From assembly GCA_025677835.1 (NCBI GenBank), contig JAIXMR010000004.1:124001-188000 (forward strand): 64,000 nt of DNA. Direction: 5' to 3'. How positions within the stretch are numbered: the first letter of the stretch is position 1; every line of letters begins with the position of its first letter. Below are positions 38,194 through 50,217 of the stretch, in pieces. Source of the DNA: Sporodiniella umbellata (taxonomy: Eukaryota > Mucoromycota > Mucoromycetes > Mucorales > Rhizopodaceae). The position numbers were made by a program, and so were the translations under genes. The notes below the pieces were generated by a model that did not search any database, was not told where the DNA came from, and saw nothing but the letters and a program-made list of their open reading frames with translations.

Positions 38194-40445
38194 GTTTTGT
38201 ATCGGCGCCTGCTTGGGGAGGTAAGACCCTCTTTGCTATTGTTACTATTTATTGTAAAAGAAACATTCACCATTCGGCTATTTGACACGCCGTTTCTCTG
38301 TCGGTCGAATCAGATGGCGCCTAGAGGGCCAGGTGCCTTACAAACAAACACACTCTGATGTCACTCAAGTTTTTCTTTTCTTTCTTTTAGTTCTCTCTCT
38401 CTTTTTTTTTTTTTTTTTTTTTTTTTTTGCTTGAAACAAGCCCATTCTCCCTTTCGCTACAAACAATCCATAGACGTATTAGAAACACTGGATCCTGATA
38501 CAAGTCACACAAAGGGCATTTTTATTTCGGTTTTTAATTTAGCTCTTGAAATTGAATTCTTAGCGCCTCTTGATTTTAAACAATCGATCACTATTGCCAT
38601 CTTTGGTATCTTGCTTTTTGGGAATTTAGTCTGATGAATCAATCGTTTTGTAGGTTGATATATATAAAAAAAGCCATGCACGTGATAGAGACGTACGTAA
38701 TAGACACAAAATGTCTGAAACGAGGTAAAATAATGTTATTAGCCCTTATCTTGTTTAAAAAAAAAATTTTTTTTTTACTCTATCGCCTCAGCTCCCCGCT
38801 CCATCGCTCAAGACAGTGTTGACTCCTATTTTGATAGTAACCCTCCTACGCTGTCACATATTGGCTATTCTTTAGCCATGCGGGAGTTTGATTCCTTTGA
38901 TTAATGACATCGACTATCTCTCGCTAAAGAGTCATTTAGAAACTTGGCTCTCTCTTTTTTAACAGCATCGTCTTTTTAGAATAGACATCTCCTTTGAGCG
39001 TGCTCAGTGTAACAAACAGTAACCATTGGAAGAGTGCACAAGGTTTCAAAATCCCATTTTATCTCCTTGGTTAGATACCCTTCGACGTGTAGCTTATGTC
39101 AGCAGACGGAAGCACTGTCTCTTTATTGATTCAAAATAGACACTTTACCTTATCTACGTTATTTTAATTCAGACTTCTCTCTTATCAAGACATGAGTTAT
39201 TTTGCCAAAAAAAAAAAAAACAAAAACAAAAACAAAGCAAAAATAAAGCAAAAATAAAGCAAAAATAAAGCAAAAATAAAGCAAAAATAAAGCAAAAATA
39301 AAGCAAAAATAAAGCAAAGAGACTTGAATGAATCGAATTGGAATAGACCGAAGCTGTCTACACATTCTATCTCTTTTTTTTTTTTTTTGTGCCTGTAGAG
39401 TGAGATAAGGCATATGGAATTGTTTTCTTAGTTTAGTATGTCAATGGGCAACACCAAAACGCTAAGCTCGATCCTTACCACATTCTTTCTTGTTTTGTAT
39501 AAGCAATATAAACGTAACGTTCTCTTAAACATGTGATGAAGCATGACCGAAAAAAAAAAAAAAAAAAAAGAAAAAAAAACAGCCAGGTCAGACAAGGCCT
39601 CTTTTTTTTTTTTTTGTTGAGTCCATCTTGACCTGAACAAGTATCTACGTGTGTATGTGTTCAATGTTTTGTACGTGTCTTGAACTAAATTTCTTTTTAA
39701 AGGCAAGGGTTAACTTACATTGGTTTATTTCCATGCTTGTGTATTTATATGCTTGTGCTTGTGTTAATTGACTAGTACGATTTCAACACTCTATTTTTTT
39801 TATATATGCTTGGAAAACTTCAACCTACACAAAAAAAATACATAAAAAAGATACGTTTGTGATACAAAGCCATGAAAAATGGGGAAAAGAAAACCTTTGT
39901 GTATGTGTATATATATATATATGGTTGCCGTAGTACGTGTGGTGCAATATCACATTGGCGAGGATTGTTGAGAATTATAAATTTTAGGTCGGAATAAACC
40001 CAAGATCAGAGAAAAAAGTCAAGTTGTGTATACAGTAGTACACAGCCACTCTTGTTCTTCTTGATTATTATAGCTTCTTTTGCTTTTAAATACACCCTTT
40101 GAAAAGGTCATTGATTCTATTGAGTAACAAAGAAAACCAATATGCGCAAGACTCAATAGTCACTACTAAAACAAAAAAAAAAAAAGAGCTGATTTTTTTC
40201 TTATTGTTGGGTAACGAAAAAAAAAAAACTTGTAACAAATATGGAAAGACTTTGAGAGGTTGTGTTTTTATGTTAAAAAATAAATAATTAAAAAAACAAT
40301 CACAGGAACTTGTCGTTATTATCTCACGTTCTTGTGAACTTTTTTTGTTTTTAGTAAAGATGTTGCACCAAACAACTACTTTTTTTTTTTTTTGTGCCCG
40401 GCTTTTTTTTTTAACGTTTTCCTTTTAGGTCAAATCGATATGGAA
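38194..40445 (+). repeat. Left arm of a 9.5 kb inverted-repeat (palindromic) structure
   Basis: This 2.25 kb stretch recurs in reverse complement at 45486–47721. Matching positions sum to about 85915–85931 along the whole length, so only small indels separate the arms. Differences seen are mainly homopolymer lengths, one 11-base repeat unit and a few substitutions (e.g. near 39370, 39530, 39853). It contains gene-like debris: GRWRLEGQVPYKQTHSDVTQ and YKQSIDVLETLDPDTSHTKG in readable frames near 38310–38630 with plausible splice sites, but no recognisable domain. The outer end begins GTTTTGTATCGGCGCC; the inner end is ATCGATATGGAA. No transposase is encoded in the arm. Confidence 0.93.
39239..39315 (+). 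repeat. Tandem repeat, 7 copies of AAAAATAAAGC (left arm)
   Basis: Seven perfect 11-base units inside the left arm; the matching array in the right arm has six. Confidence 0.95.
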
Positions 40446-43400
40446 AATCACAACAACAGTATCATAAACTTATTAGCTGTGTATATTGTTGCTCTTCGCA
40501 GTATTTTTCTGTATTGAGGGTGGCTAAAAAAGGGGCTTGTCCCAAAGACTAGACTGTACTGTAAGAGTATATGAAGAGAGCAACACACAGAAAGGGCTCA
40601 TTGAAAAGGCAGTCATATTGCTAACGAGACTGAAGCTCACTCTCTGACAATGTAGGAACTGCATAGGTTACATAAGACTTAGTAAATCTAAAAGAAAAGA
40701 GAAGCAAGGACTTGATCAGCTTTCCATTACAAGAAATTGATGGCGGCCTTGCGACAAATGACAATGACCAGTAGCCTGATGAAGCCTTAGCTTCAAATTA
40801 AGCTCAATCTTTCTTGAGGCTGAACAACACTATAAAGCATGTCCAAAACACGGCTTCAAATCTGCTTATAACCTACTCTTCTTGCGAACATTACGAAAAG
40901 GGATTCACCGACATAAAGGTAAGAAGACATAGTCAATCTACCCCAAAAAGAGTGCTCCCCAAATCCCTGATACCCTTCCTTAGCAGGGTTCAATAGAGGT
41001 ACAAAAGCGTACACTCTATTCCCTACTGCCTTGAGAGTATGTATTAATAAAAAAGCAATCTTTTTTTACGGGCAATTTTTATTTAAGGTAATTCTCCCCT
41101 CCTCCTCCCCCCTTTTTTGGTTATAAATAAATAAATAGAAAAAAGCTCAGGCCCTCTCTATTACAGTTACCTCAAAATATATATAAAAAAAAATAGACTA
41201 CTTGAAAAGTGTGTGTAATCATCGTGTCCTCCCCCCAAAAAAAAGAGAAAAATAACAAATTGCAATTTTTTTTTTGCTTATTGAAAAAACGGGTTACTTT
41301 TTCAATTTCAGTTGGCTATCAATACCCGAGCTTACTTTATGAAAGGGGAAAAGAGCAGGACCCAATGACTGCCAAAGGCCACTATCAGAATTAAGTACTA
41401 AAAAAAAAAAGCACAAGGCTGTGCAAAGAGCAACATAAAAAGGAATGAAAAGAAAAGGCTAACAAACTGGTGGGCTAGGAAATGAATTTTCAAGCATGAC
41501 AATTATCGCTCACAATTATAAAGATCGCCAAACAACTAGGGATGATGGCCATAAGTCAATCCCGATTAGCATAGCAGAAAAGCATACGCATGCTAAAGAT
41601 ATTATAAAGCGTTGGCTATGTAGGCCTTGTCAGAATAGTTTGTTATTCTCCTTTTGTTGTTGGTGATTTACCTTTGCTCTTAAAACATATAAATACAACA
41701 GTTAGCCTGTACTTTGCATGCCCAAGAGTGGTACACTGACTGATCTTGTTTCTTACTTTTCAAATTAAATCTACCCAGAGAGTGGTGGAATGACCACACT
41801 CCTTTTACGCGATTTCAGCGTGCTTTTTTTTTTTTTTTTTTTTTTACGACGGTTGTTGACAAGAGACAACCCTATTTTACAAACACTTGATATGCTACTT
41901 TCGGTCAATCTACAGTTCCAAAAAAACAAAAACAAAAAACGAAATGAGGCTAGAGCAGCTCTTTTATTGATATTTTTCGTAAGAAACTTGGTATAGCCCA
42001 AGAAGTAGAACGATTAGCTTTTTCTTTTATTTCTAGACTTTGAACTACATATCTTTCAAGTTACTGATAAAAGTAAGCGTCCGATCCAACGAAAAAGCCA
42101 AATCTCGTAATAAATTTTTTTCCAAGGCAAGGATATCATGGGCCAATAGACAGCCCATTTTTGTTTTTGGGGATACACACATTGTTTTGTGTCAAGGATG
42201 GCTCTCAAAATACCCCTACAGCTCATTGGTATAGTTCCCATTACTTTCTAGAAAAACATAGCAGGCACCGGGAAACAAATTGAGTACAAGCCAATTTAAT
42301 GATACCAAAATACCCTCTGGAAAATCTTGAAAATTGTTAACCGAAAACATTTAGGTATCCGTGGGAGAACAAGTTTTGTATGTTTCTAGAGTCTCATATC
42401 TTTTAAACACGATTTATTCAGCCATCTGGCTCCCCCCTTTTTTCTTTATTTTAAAGCTCCAAATAAATGCTTTTAGTGCATTATTTCATGTATACTTTTC
42501 GTTTGGTATGGCTATCTTCTTGAACACGACTTTTTTTTCAAAACTAACTAGCCAAAGCGAATACAGATATAGTAAGAGAGAGCAGCTAATAAAAAATAAT
42601 TTCAAAGGCCGCCGAAAAAAACCCTCCGTTTTTCAAAGTTCTTGGCGTATTGCACAGCGCCGGCCTTTTACCTAAAATGGGTCATGCCTTAACATTTGAT
42701 TTGTAAAAGTTTGAAAATATACAACGTAGATTATTTCTATAAACATATAGCTGCAGTATTGATGTGCGGTATTCACTTCTTTTTTTTTTTAGTCATCCTA
42801 ATTTACAAACATACATTCGTTGTCATTTCATCTAAATTTTCAAAAAAATCTTTTATTTTGGGTCTGATCAAAACGATGTGCATTTCTTATTTGGGAAATA
42901 GGATTCCTTTTTCTTTTGCAAGTGTGTAAACAGTATTTAGTACTTAGTTACAATAACATCCTTTGTTTGCATGATACACTGTCTTTCACATATGACCCGC
43001 TCTGTATTATGAATGTATCATGTTACATCAAAAGTACTATGTGTGGTTTTACCCGCTGGATGTAACAGGCTTGAGTTCCATACAAGACTGAAGAAATGTC
43101 TCTAGTACTTTAGTAGTATTTTCTTTTAACGTATCATGTCTTGTGGGATCTCACTCAGAGCGCTCTAAAGTATTCATCCAATAGCCTTTGTTTTGTCCAA
43201 TGGCGAGAAACAAAATCGATAGACAACACCTACTGGAGCGGCTCATTCTAGAAAAACCTTTTCTTAAAAAATCAACAGATGTTCTATAGCGTCCGGATGT
43301 TAGGATATTGTAGCATATATGCATATACAAACTGTAACGATTTTCATAAAATGACCGAGCGTATAAAAGTCGTTAAAAAAGCAACCACGATTTAGTCTTA

Positions 43401-45485
43401 TCTAGTAGCTTTGGTTACAGTAGAGAGGGAATGGACTATCTTTACTTTGTAATACAAATTGTACCGAATCAGCTCATATATAAGCACATATTTGCTAGCC
43501 AAAAAAAATGCATACAATTAAAATATAGCCTGGTTTTATGCAGCTCATCGTTGAAAGGCTTCTAGAAGCCTTTTTTTTTTCTTAAAAAAAAGATTTTCAA
43601 ATGCTGAAAAAGGTTCAAATTTTAAATTGACAACACTTAACGTCCCTCATGAAATTTTTCAATTGAGACTATCAATAACGTTACAATTAATGCACATTTT
43701 GGTGTTTTCTAAGAACCATGTCATTAGAACGAGACAACATATACTTTTTGTTTTTCTTCAGGTTCATAAATGAAATTGTCATCTTTACTAATATTGAGCT
43801 GTGTAGTTAGAGTTCCTTTGTGAGCTATAAAATAAGCAAAGTATATTTTTTTGTTACAAATCTCAACCATCTTTATTTGTGCATATTTGTTTAAATGCAT
43901 GCTTATTTTTGGGAAAAAAAAAGATTCCCCAAAAAACTATTTTTTGGAATCAAGATATTACACAGTAGAGTAATTTCGTTCTGCTTGGCTGATCTTTTTC
44001 TTTTTTTTTTTTTTTTTTTTTTCAGTCTTTCCGCAGCCGTTTAAGCCTACATGTCTCTTGTGCCCATGGTAGTATATAGGTTTAGCTTTATTTTGTCGTT
44101 TTTAAACAGTCCTTTTTATATTCTCTTGTCGGTGAATACTTCAGCCAGTAAAACTTACATAATTTTTGTTAGAGGGTTGCTGTATTGAACTAGCTATTTT
44201 GTGGCTCAATGAATCAACTTTCCAAGTGTCTTTGTAGCTGACTGATCAATAAAAAGGTACAATAGAAATAGGCGAGATCCAGAGGACCAAAGCAGGTAAG
44301 CTTTACCCTATCATCCTTAAACTTTTCTGAAAAAAATAAAAAGAGTTGTACACGCTAAAAGCGGGACAAGAAGCGAAAGTTATCTGTTAGGAATTTTGAA
44401 AATACCACGTATGAAGCAAAAGAAAAAAATGTTTGTTTGAGTAGTGAATGGCTTAAACTATACAATATGTGAAACACTAAAACCAAGTGAACAGTCTGTT
44501 GCTAGCCTGCACTACTTTTTGTTTTGTTCTTTTGAATGAGGGAAACTTGAAAGGTCGTTTTCCAGAAAAAGACGTATGTTGTATTAAAAAGAAACAAATC
44601 TCTATGAGTAGGTAGGATCTTGGATCGCTGCAACACTCAGCTAAGCTACGGTCTTATAATACAGTTATACAAAAGAAATTTAGATGGTACAAACACTATA
44701 GAAACAAATAGTACTAAAGCCTTTTTTTTCTTTAGAAAAAGTCATATTAATTAGGCCTTAGCATTCCTTTTTGCTGAATAAAGCAAGCTGGAAGCTACTG
44801 GCATAGGCTGAGATGTAAACAAGTTTTCCTTGAGTACCTTGATACTTTTTTTCTCAAAAAAAAAAAAAAGATGTTTATTTAAAAAAAGTAGAAGGTTGCT
44901 TTAAGCCAGAGTGATACAGTCGACTGGGCATCCAAGAAGAGCATGAGTGTGTCCAAAGCGTTTTGGATTAAATGAGCCCATTCTATGACGATAACGCAGT
45001 TCGCACTTTTTGCAGCGAGATATATTCTTTCACCAAGGTATACAAAAGCGTCTACAAACTCAATACTGAGCTGCAAGTATGAGTACTCGCTGTTGTATGT
45101 TTCTGTCTATTGACTTGCTTCATGTAGCATGGCCAAAAATAGAGGGTCGGGCGAAAACAAAAATACTCCACGAAGCATAAGCCCTGTTAATGATATAGCC
45201 CGATAAACCTCGGTTGATATTCCCGAATTGCTTCAAGTACATGGACAATAAACTTGTGTGTGACGGAATAGGTATATAGACACAATGGTTGCATAAAAAT
45301 GAGCAAAAGAAACAGTGATGTATTCAGAATGATAGAGATCTTTCTCTGGAATTTCTAAAATTCAATATACAAGCTACGAAGAATATAGAACAATACTTGG
45401 GCTGTAAAAGATCCCAAGATTTACAGCTAAATTTAATAATAAGTTTATGACATTGCCATTTTAGCTTTCCGCCATTTGTTTGAGG
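40446..45485. other. 5.0 kb spacer between the inverted arms
   Basis: AT-rich with no recognisable gene, transposase, integrase or RNA gene; frames are under about 105 codons and unlike known proteins. Short homopolymers and a few GC-richer islands are present (around 40740–41000 and 42580–42670). If the structure is a transposon, its coding capacity has been lost or lies elsewhere. Confidence 0.5.
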
Positions 45486-47721
45486 TTCCATATCGATTTG
45501 ACCTAAAAGGAAAACGTTAAAAAAAAAAAGCCGGGCACAAAAAAAAAAAAAAGTAGTTGTTTGGTGCAACGTCTTTACTAAAAACAAAAAAAGTTCACAA
45601 GAACGTGAGATAATAACGACAAGTTCCTGTGATTGTTTTTTTAATTATTTATTTTTTAACATAAAAACACAACCTCTCAAAGTCTTTCCATATTTGTTAC
45701 AAGTTTTTTTTTTTTCGTTACCCAACAATAAGAAAAAAATCAGCTCTTTTTTTTTTTTGTTTTAGTAGTGACTATTGAGTCTTGCGCATATTGGTTTTCT
45801 TTGTTACTCAATAGAATCAATGACCTTTTCAAAGGGTGTATTTAAAAGCAAAAGAAGCTATAATAATCAAGAAGAACAAGAGTGGCTGTGTACTACTGTA
45901 TACACAACTTGACTTTTTTCTCTGATCTTGGGTTTATTCCGACCTAAAATTTATAATTCTCAACAATCCTCGCCAATGTGATATTGCACCACACGTACTA
46001 CGGCAACCATATATATATATATACACATACACAAAGGTTTTCTTTTCCCCATTTTTCATGGCTTTGTATCACAAATGTATCTTTTTTATGTATTTTTTTT
46101 GTGTAGGTTGAAGTTTTCCAAGCATATATAAAAAAAATAGAGTGTTGAAATCGTACTAGTCAATTAACACAAGCACAAGCATATAAATACACAAGCATGG
46201 AAATAAACCAATGTAAGTTAACCCTTGCCTTTAAAAAGAAATTTAGTTCAAGACACGTACAAAACATTGAACACATACACACGTAGATACTTGTTCAGGT
46301 CAAGATGGACTCAACAAAAAAAAAAAAAAGAGGCCTTGTCTGACCTGGCTGTTTTTTTTTTCTTTTTTTTTTTTTTTTCGGTCATGCTTCATCACATGTT
46401 TGAGAGAACGTTACGTTTATATTGCTTATACAAAACAAGAAAGAATGTGGTAAGGATCGAGCTTAGCGTTTTGGTGTTGCCCATTGACATACTAAACTAA
46501 GAAAACAATTCCATATGCCTTATCTCACTCTACAGGCACAAAAAAAAAAAAAAAGATATAGAATGTGTAGACAGCTTCGGTCTATTCCAATTCGATTCAT
46601 TCAAGTCTCTTTGCTTTATTTTTGCTTTATTTTTGCTTTATTTTTGCTTTATTTTTGCTTTATTTTTGCTTTATTTTTGCTTTGTTTTTGTTTTTGTTTT
46701 TTTTTTTTTTGGCAAAATAACTCATGTCTTGATAAGAGAGAAGTCTGAATTAAAATAACGTAGATAAGGTAAAGTGTCTATTTTGAATCAATAAAGAGAC
46801 AGTGCTTCCGTCTGCTGACATAAGCTACACGTCGAAGGGTATCTAACCAAGGAGATAAAATGGGATTTTGAAACCTTGTGCACTCTTCCAATGGTTACTG
46901 TTTGTTACACTGAGCACGCTCAAAGGAGATGTCTATTCTAAAAAGACGATGCTGTTAAAAAAGAGAGAGCCAAGTTTCTAAATGACTCTTTAGCGAGAGA
47001 TAGTCGATGTCATTAATCAAAGGAATCAAACTCCCGCATGGCTAAAGAATAGCCAATATGTGACAGCGTAGGAGGGTTACTATCAAAATAGGAGTCAACA
47101 CTGTCTTGAGCGATGGAGCGGGGAGCTGAGGCGATAGAGTAAAAAAAAAATTTTTTTTTTAAACAAGATAAGGGCTAATAACATTATTTTACCTCGTTTC
47201 AGACATTTTGTGTCTATTACGTACGTCTCTATCACGTGCATGGCTTTTTTTATATATATCAACCTACAAAACGATTGATTCATCAGACTAAATTCCCAAA
47301 AAGCAAGATACCAAAGATGGCAATAGTGATCGATTGTTTAAAATCAAGAGGCGCTAAGAATTCAATTTCAAGAGCTAAATTAAAAACCGAAATAAAAATG
47401 CCCTTTGTGTGACTTGTATCAGGATCCAGTGTTTCTAATACGTCTATGGATTGTTTGTAGCGAAAGGGAGAATGGGCTTGTTTCAAGCAAAAAAAAAAAA
47501 AAAAAAAAAAAAAGAGAGAGAGAACTAAAAGAAAGAAAAGAAAAACTTGAGTGACATCAGAGTGTGTTTGTTTGTAAGGCACCTGGCCCTCTAGGCGCCA
47601 TCTGATTCGACCGACAGAGAAACGGCGTGTCAAATAGCCGAATGGTGAATGTTTCTTTTACAATAAATAGTAACAATAGCAAAGAGGGTCTTACCTCCCC
47701 AAGCAGGCGCCGATACAAAAC
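45486..47721 (-). repeat. Right arm of the 9.5 kb inverted-repeat structure
   Basis: Reverse complement of 38194–40445 with near identity over about 2.24 kb. The outer boundary is sharp: the arms share GGCGCCGATACAAAAC and then diverge completely at 47722 versus 38193. No clear target-site duplication is seen next to the two outer ends. The arm carries the same gene-like debris, with a 116-codon frame at 47633–47283 (minus) that passes through a T/F-rich run. Confidence 0.93.
46613..46678 (-). repeat. Tandem repeat, 6 copies of AAAAATAAAGC (right arm)
   Basis: Six units of the 11-base repeat on the minus strand, one fewer than the left arm, followed by a variant unit. Confidence 0.95.
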
Positions 47722-48109
47722 AGTACTTTTACTTGGTTTTCGGACAGTTAAAAAAAATTTCGGATGTTCTTTTATCTTTTTTAAACAATTTTTATTTTAA
47801 TTTTCAGACGTTTGCCAAAGAAAATTAAGATGATTTTAATTTTTTACTGCTTAATTTAGACAAACTCCTCTTTACAGTGCTCACGGCTCTTTTGAAGTGG
47901 CAAAAGTTAGTCCAACCTTAATGAAACAATTAGAGTAATGAGGACTGATTTTATTTAGGCATTCAGGGCGAGGGCATAGAGACTGGGAGGGTTGGGGTGG
48001 AAGGTTTTTTGAATTCGAAAGAGGAGGTATCTTTCGTTGGGTTTTTGATCAATTTTATGCTTCTTTCAAGCCGGAGCTTCCATTAAAATTTTAATATTAA
48101 TTTGCTATT
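47722..48109. other. Spacer between palindrome and zinc-finger pseudogene
   Basis: No gene is seen. AT-rich, with a short GC-richer purine stretch (about 47965–48030). Confidence 0.5.
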
Positions 48110-49874
48110 TTACTGGAAAAAAAAAGTCTTTACCTTCATGATCAAAGATATAGTTAATACTTCTAACGTTTTCACGAAGCAGTTCAAGTCAGAGCCAATT
48201 TCATAACTTTTTGACCTATTCAGGCAATAGGTGTATCCCTTGGGATGGTTGAGCGTGATGAATTCAATGACTAAACCTATTACCAATTGTCTAACAAAAA
48301 AGATTTTTTTTACAAAAATAATAAAATACTTACCACTTTGGACATATCCAACAACTTCAATTTCTTTTTTTTTTTTTTTTATCCCAGTCAACGTGCTCAC
48401 ACAAATTGTAGAGCATGTCTTTTAAAATTTTGGGAAGCTTCAGCCTTAATTCATAGTTATACTTTTTTCCAGTTGTACCATAATAAAAGGATGCTGCCTC
48501 ACATGCACCAAATTCCAACGGCTTACTCCCTTCACCTACAGCACAAATGATCATATCGGGTTTACGCCCTATTTTTTTTCTTTCGTTTTTTTCTTGCACC
48601 TCTCTCTTTCTTTTGCGACTTGAGAGAGACGACTTGTTCTCTCTATAAAATGATTAATTAAAACAATAAGATGAACCATAATTCAAAATAAATGCTAACT
48701 ATACCTGATGCAATTGATTCCATCAATGTTACCGAGAAATTTGTTGATAACAGGAACCCAAATGTTACTATTGTACCATTGTTCTTGTTGTTGCATCAGA
48801 AGAGGGTTTGGGTTTCTCTCTATAAATGCAACCTAATCTATTAGTTAATAAAAGATTTTATTTAAATTCGATAATATTAACCTATATAGATTCTACTGCA
48901 TAGCATAGTTTATCGATATGAAAACCTTCTTCAGAAAAATCGCCAGAGTATCTTATCTTTGCATAGTTCAAGAGGACTTTTTTTACTTCCCTGATGTCTG
49001 ACTATAAGAAAAAATCAAGTTACTTCCAATTTATCAAAAACAAAAACTATTAGTTTTTTACCTTATTCATTTCTTGTATTAATGTAAGTATGTTTTCCGG
49101 CAAAGACGTAGTTTCTAAATCACTTTCAGCATTGATTTCGTCTCATTCTTGTTCAGTGAAAATCTTCTCTATCTCTGGGTCGGATTTATCAAGGATAAAT
49201 GAATGCACAGTACTGCTCAAGAAAAAAATTAATAAACAAGAAAACGTTTTAAAAGGTACTTTACTTCTCTCGTTCTCGTTCTATCCCAAAATCATAAAGA
49301 ATATCTTCTACAATTCTTCCCGAACATAATTTTCATTTTTTTTGGTTATTCATTGCCTTACAAGAACTCTCAAAGACATTGTAACTGGATTCCATCAATA
49401 ATCTTACGCCCTAAAATAAAATTATATTGAGCATCGTTCTATTCAAAATATTTATTGAGCAACTTTACACTACTACTTGAAGTTAATGATGTTGACAGTG
49501 ATGGAGATTCAACTTGAGATGAATTCAAATCCTCACGAGCTAAAAAAACAATTAGTGGATGGTATATTACTTACTTCATATAGAATGTTAATACCTGTAC
49601 AACTTTTTTTAACGTAGTGACTCTCAAGACCACGAACTGTTTCAAAAAAACTTCCACAAAAGCACCTGAATCTTGAGTTACTTTCTCTGAAAATAGTTAC
49701 AGTTTCACCTGTGTGGTAAAAATTGTTATTTCAACAAGTTCACAGTAGCATTCGGAAATCGCATTTACCACTTGAGAGTGTAAGTCGAGCAGACAAAGAA
49801 TGCTGATCTCTTTGATGAGTTTTAAGAGAACCTCGGTTATTAAATGATGTGGAGCAAATTTCGGAAGTAGGCAT
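48110..49874 (-). pseudogene. Broken gene of a dispersed fungal C2H2 zinc-finger/'RKPD' family
   Basis: Read on the minus strand from ATG 49874, successive exons give a C2H2-like finger remnant (ICSTSFNNRGSLKTHQRDQH, first Cys pair incomplete), a second Cys/His segment (FRCFCGSFFETVRGLESHY), then a helical region containing SGRIVEDILYDFG, VHSFILDKSDPEIEKIF, EEGFHIDKLCYAVES, QWYNSNIWVPVINKF, and a C-terminal core GRKPDMIICAVGEG, KPLEFGACEAAS, KLPKILKDMLYNLCEHVDW, TLNHPKGYTYCLNRS. In-frame stops occur at 49335–49333 (TGA), 49145–49143 (TGA, where I expect Trp) and 48884–48882 (TAG), plus a frame slip at the 16-base A/T run 48365–48380. The gene is therefore dead. I know this layout as a repeated family in Mucorales of unknown function; no name is certain. 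Confidence 0.7.
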
Positions 49875-49920
49875 CTTGTAACGGTGCAAATGAAAAAAAA
49901 GATGAGCCCATAGTAAATCT

Positions 49921-50217
49921 GGCAACTGCAATTTGGAATCTAGTGGTGAAACTGGCGACTGCAATTTGGAATGTAGTGGTGAATCTGGCGACTACAATTT
50001 GGAATCTAGTGGTGAAACTGGCGACTGCAATTTGGAATCTAGCGGTGAAACTGGCGACTGCAATTTGGAATCTGGTGGTGAAACTGGCGACTGCAATTTG
50101 GAATCTAGCGGTGAAACTGGCGACTGCAATTTGGAATCTAGCGGTGAAACTGGCGACTGCAATTTGGAATCTAGTGGTGAAACTGGCGACTGCAGTTTGG
50201 AATCTGGTGGTGAATCT
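49921..50217 (-). repeat. 33-base minisatellite, about 9 copies
   Basis: Nine tandem units of the form GGCGACTGCAATTTGGAATC plus TAGTGGTGAAACT (33 bases) with scattered substitutions. On the minus strand they read as an 11-residue repeat, SPLDSKLQSPV, in frame with and directly upstream of the zinc-finger pseudogene start; because 33 is a multiple of three, several other frames are open too. There is no ATG upstream in the minus frame, so whether it was ever translated is unknown. Confidence 0.92.

Noticed and set aside
44879..45076. 65-codon minus-strand frame in the palindrome spacer
   Set aside because: No similarity recognised and no splice partners; not distinguishable from chance.
47283..47633. 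116-codon frame in the right palindrome arm as a functional gene
   Set aside because: It runs through a T/F-rich tract and has no recognisable domain; retained only as a remnant.
38194..47721. Palindrome as a pure assembly artefact
   Set aside because: The arms differ by substitutions, homopolymer lengths and one repeat unit, and have a unique 5 kb spacer; still worth confirming with reads.
49921..50217. CRISPR array
   Set aside because: The units are contiguous 33-base repeats without unique spacers, in a eukaryotic genome.
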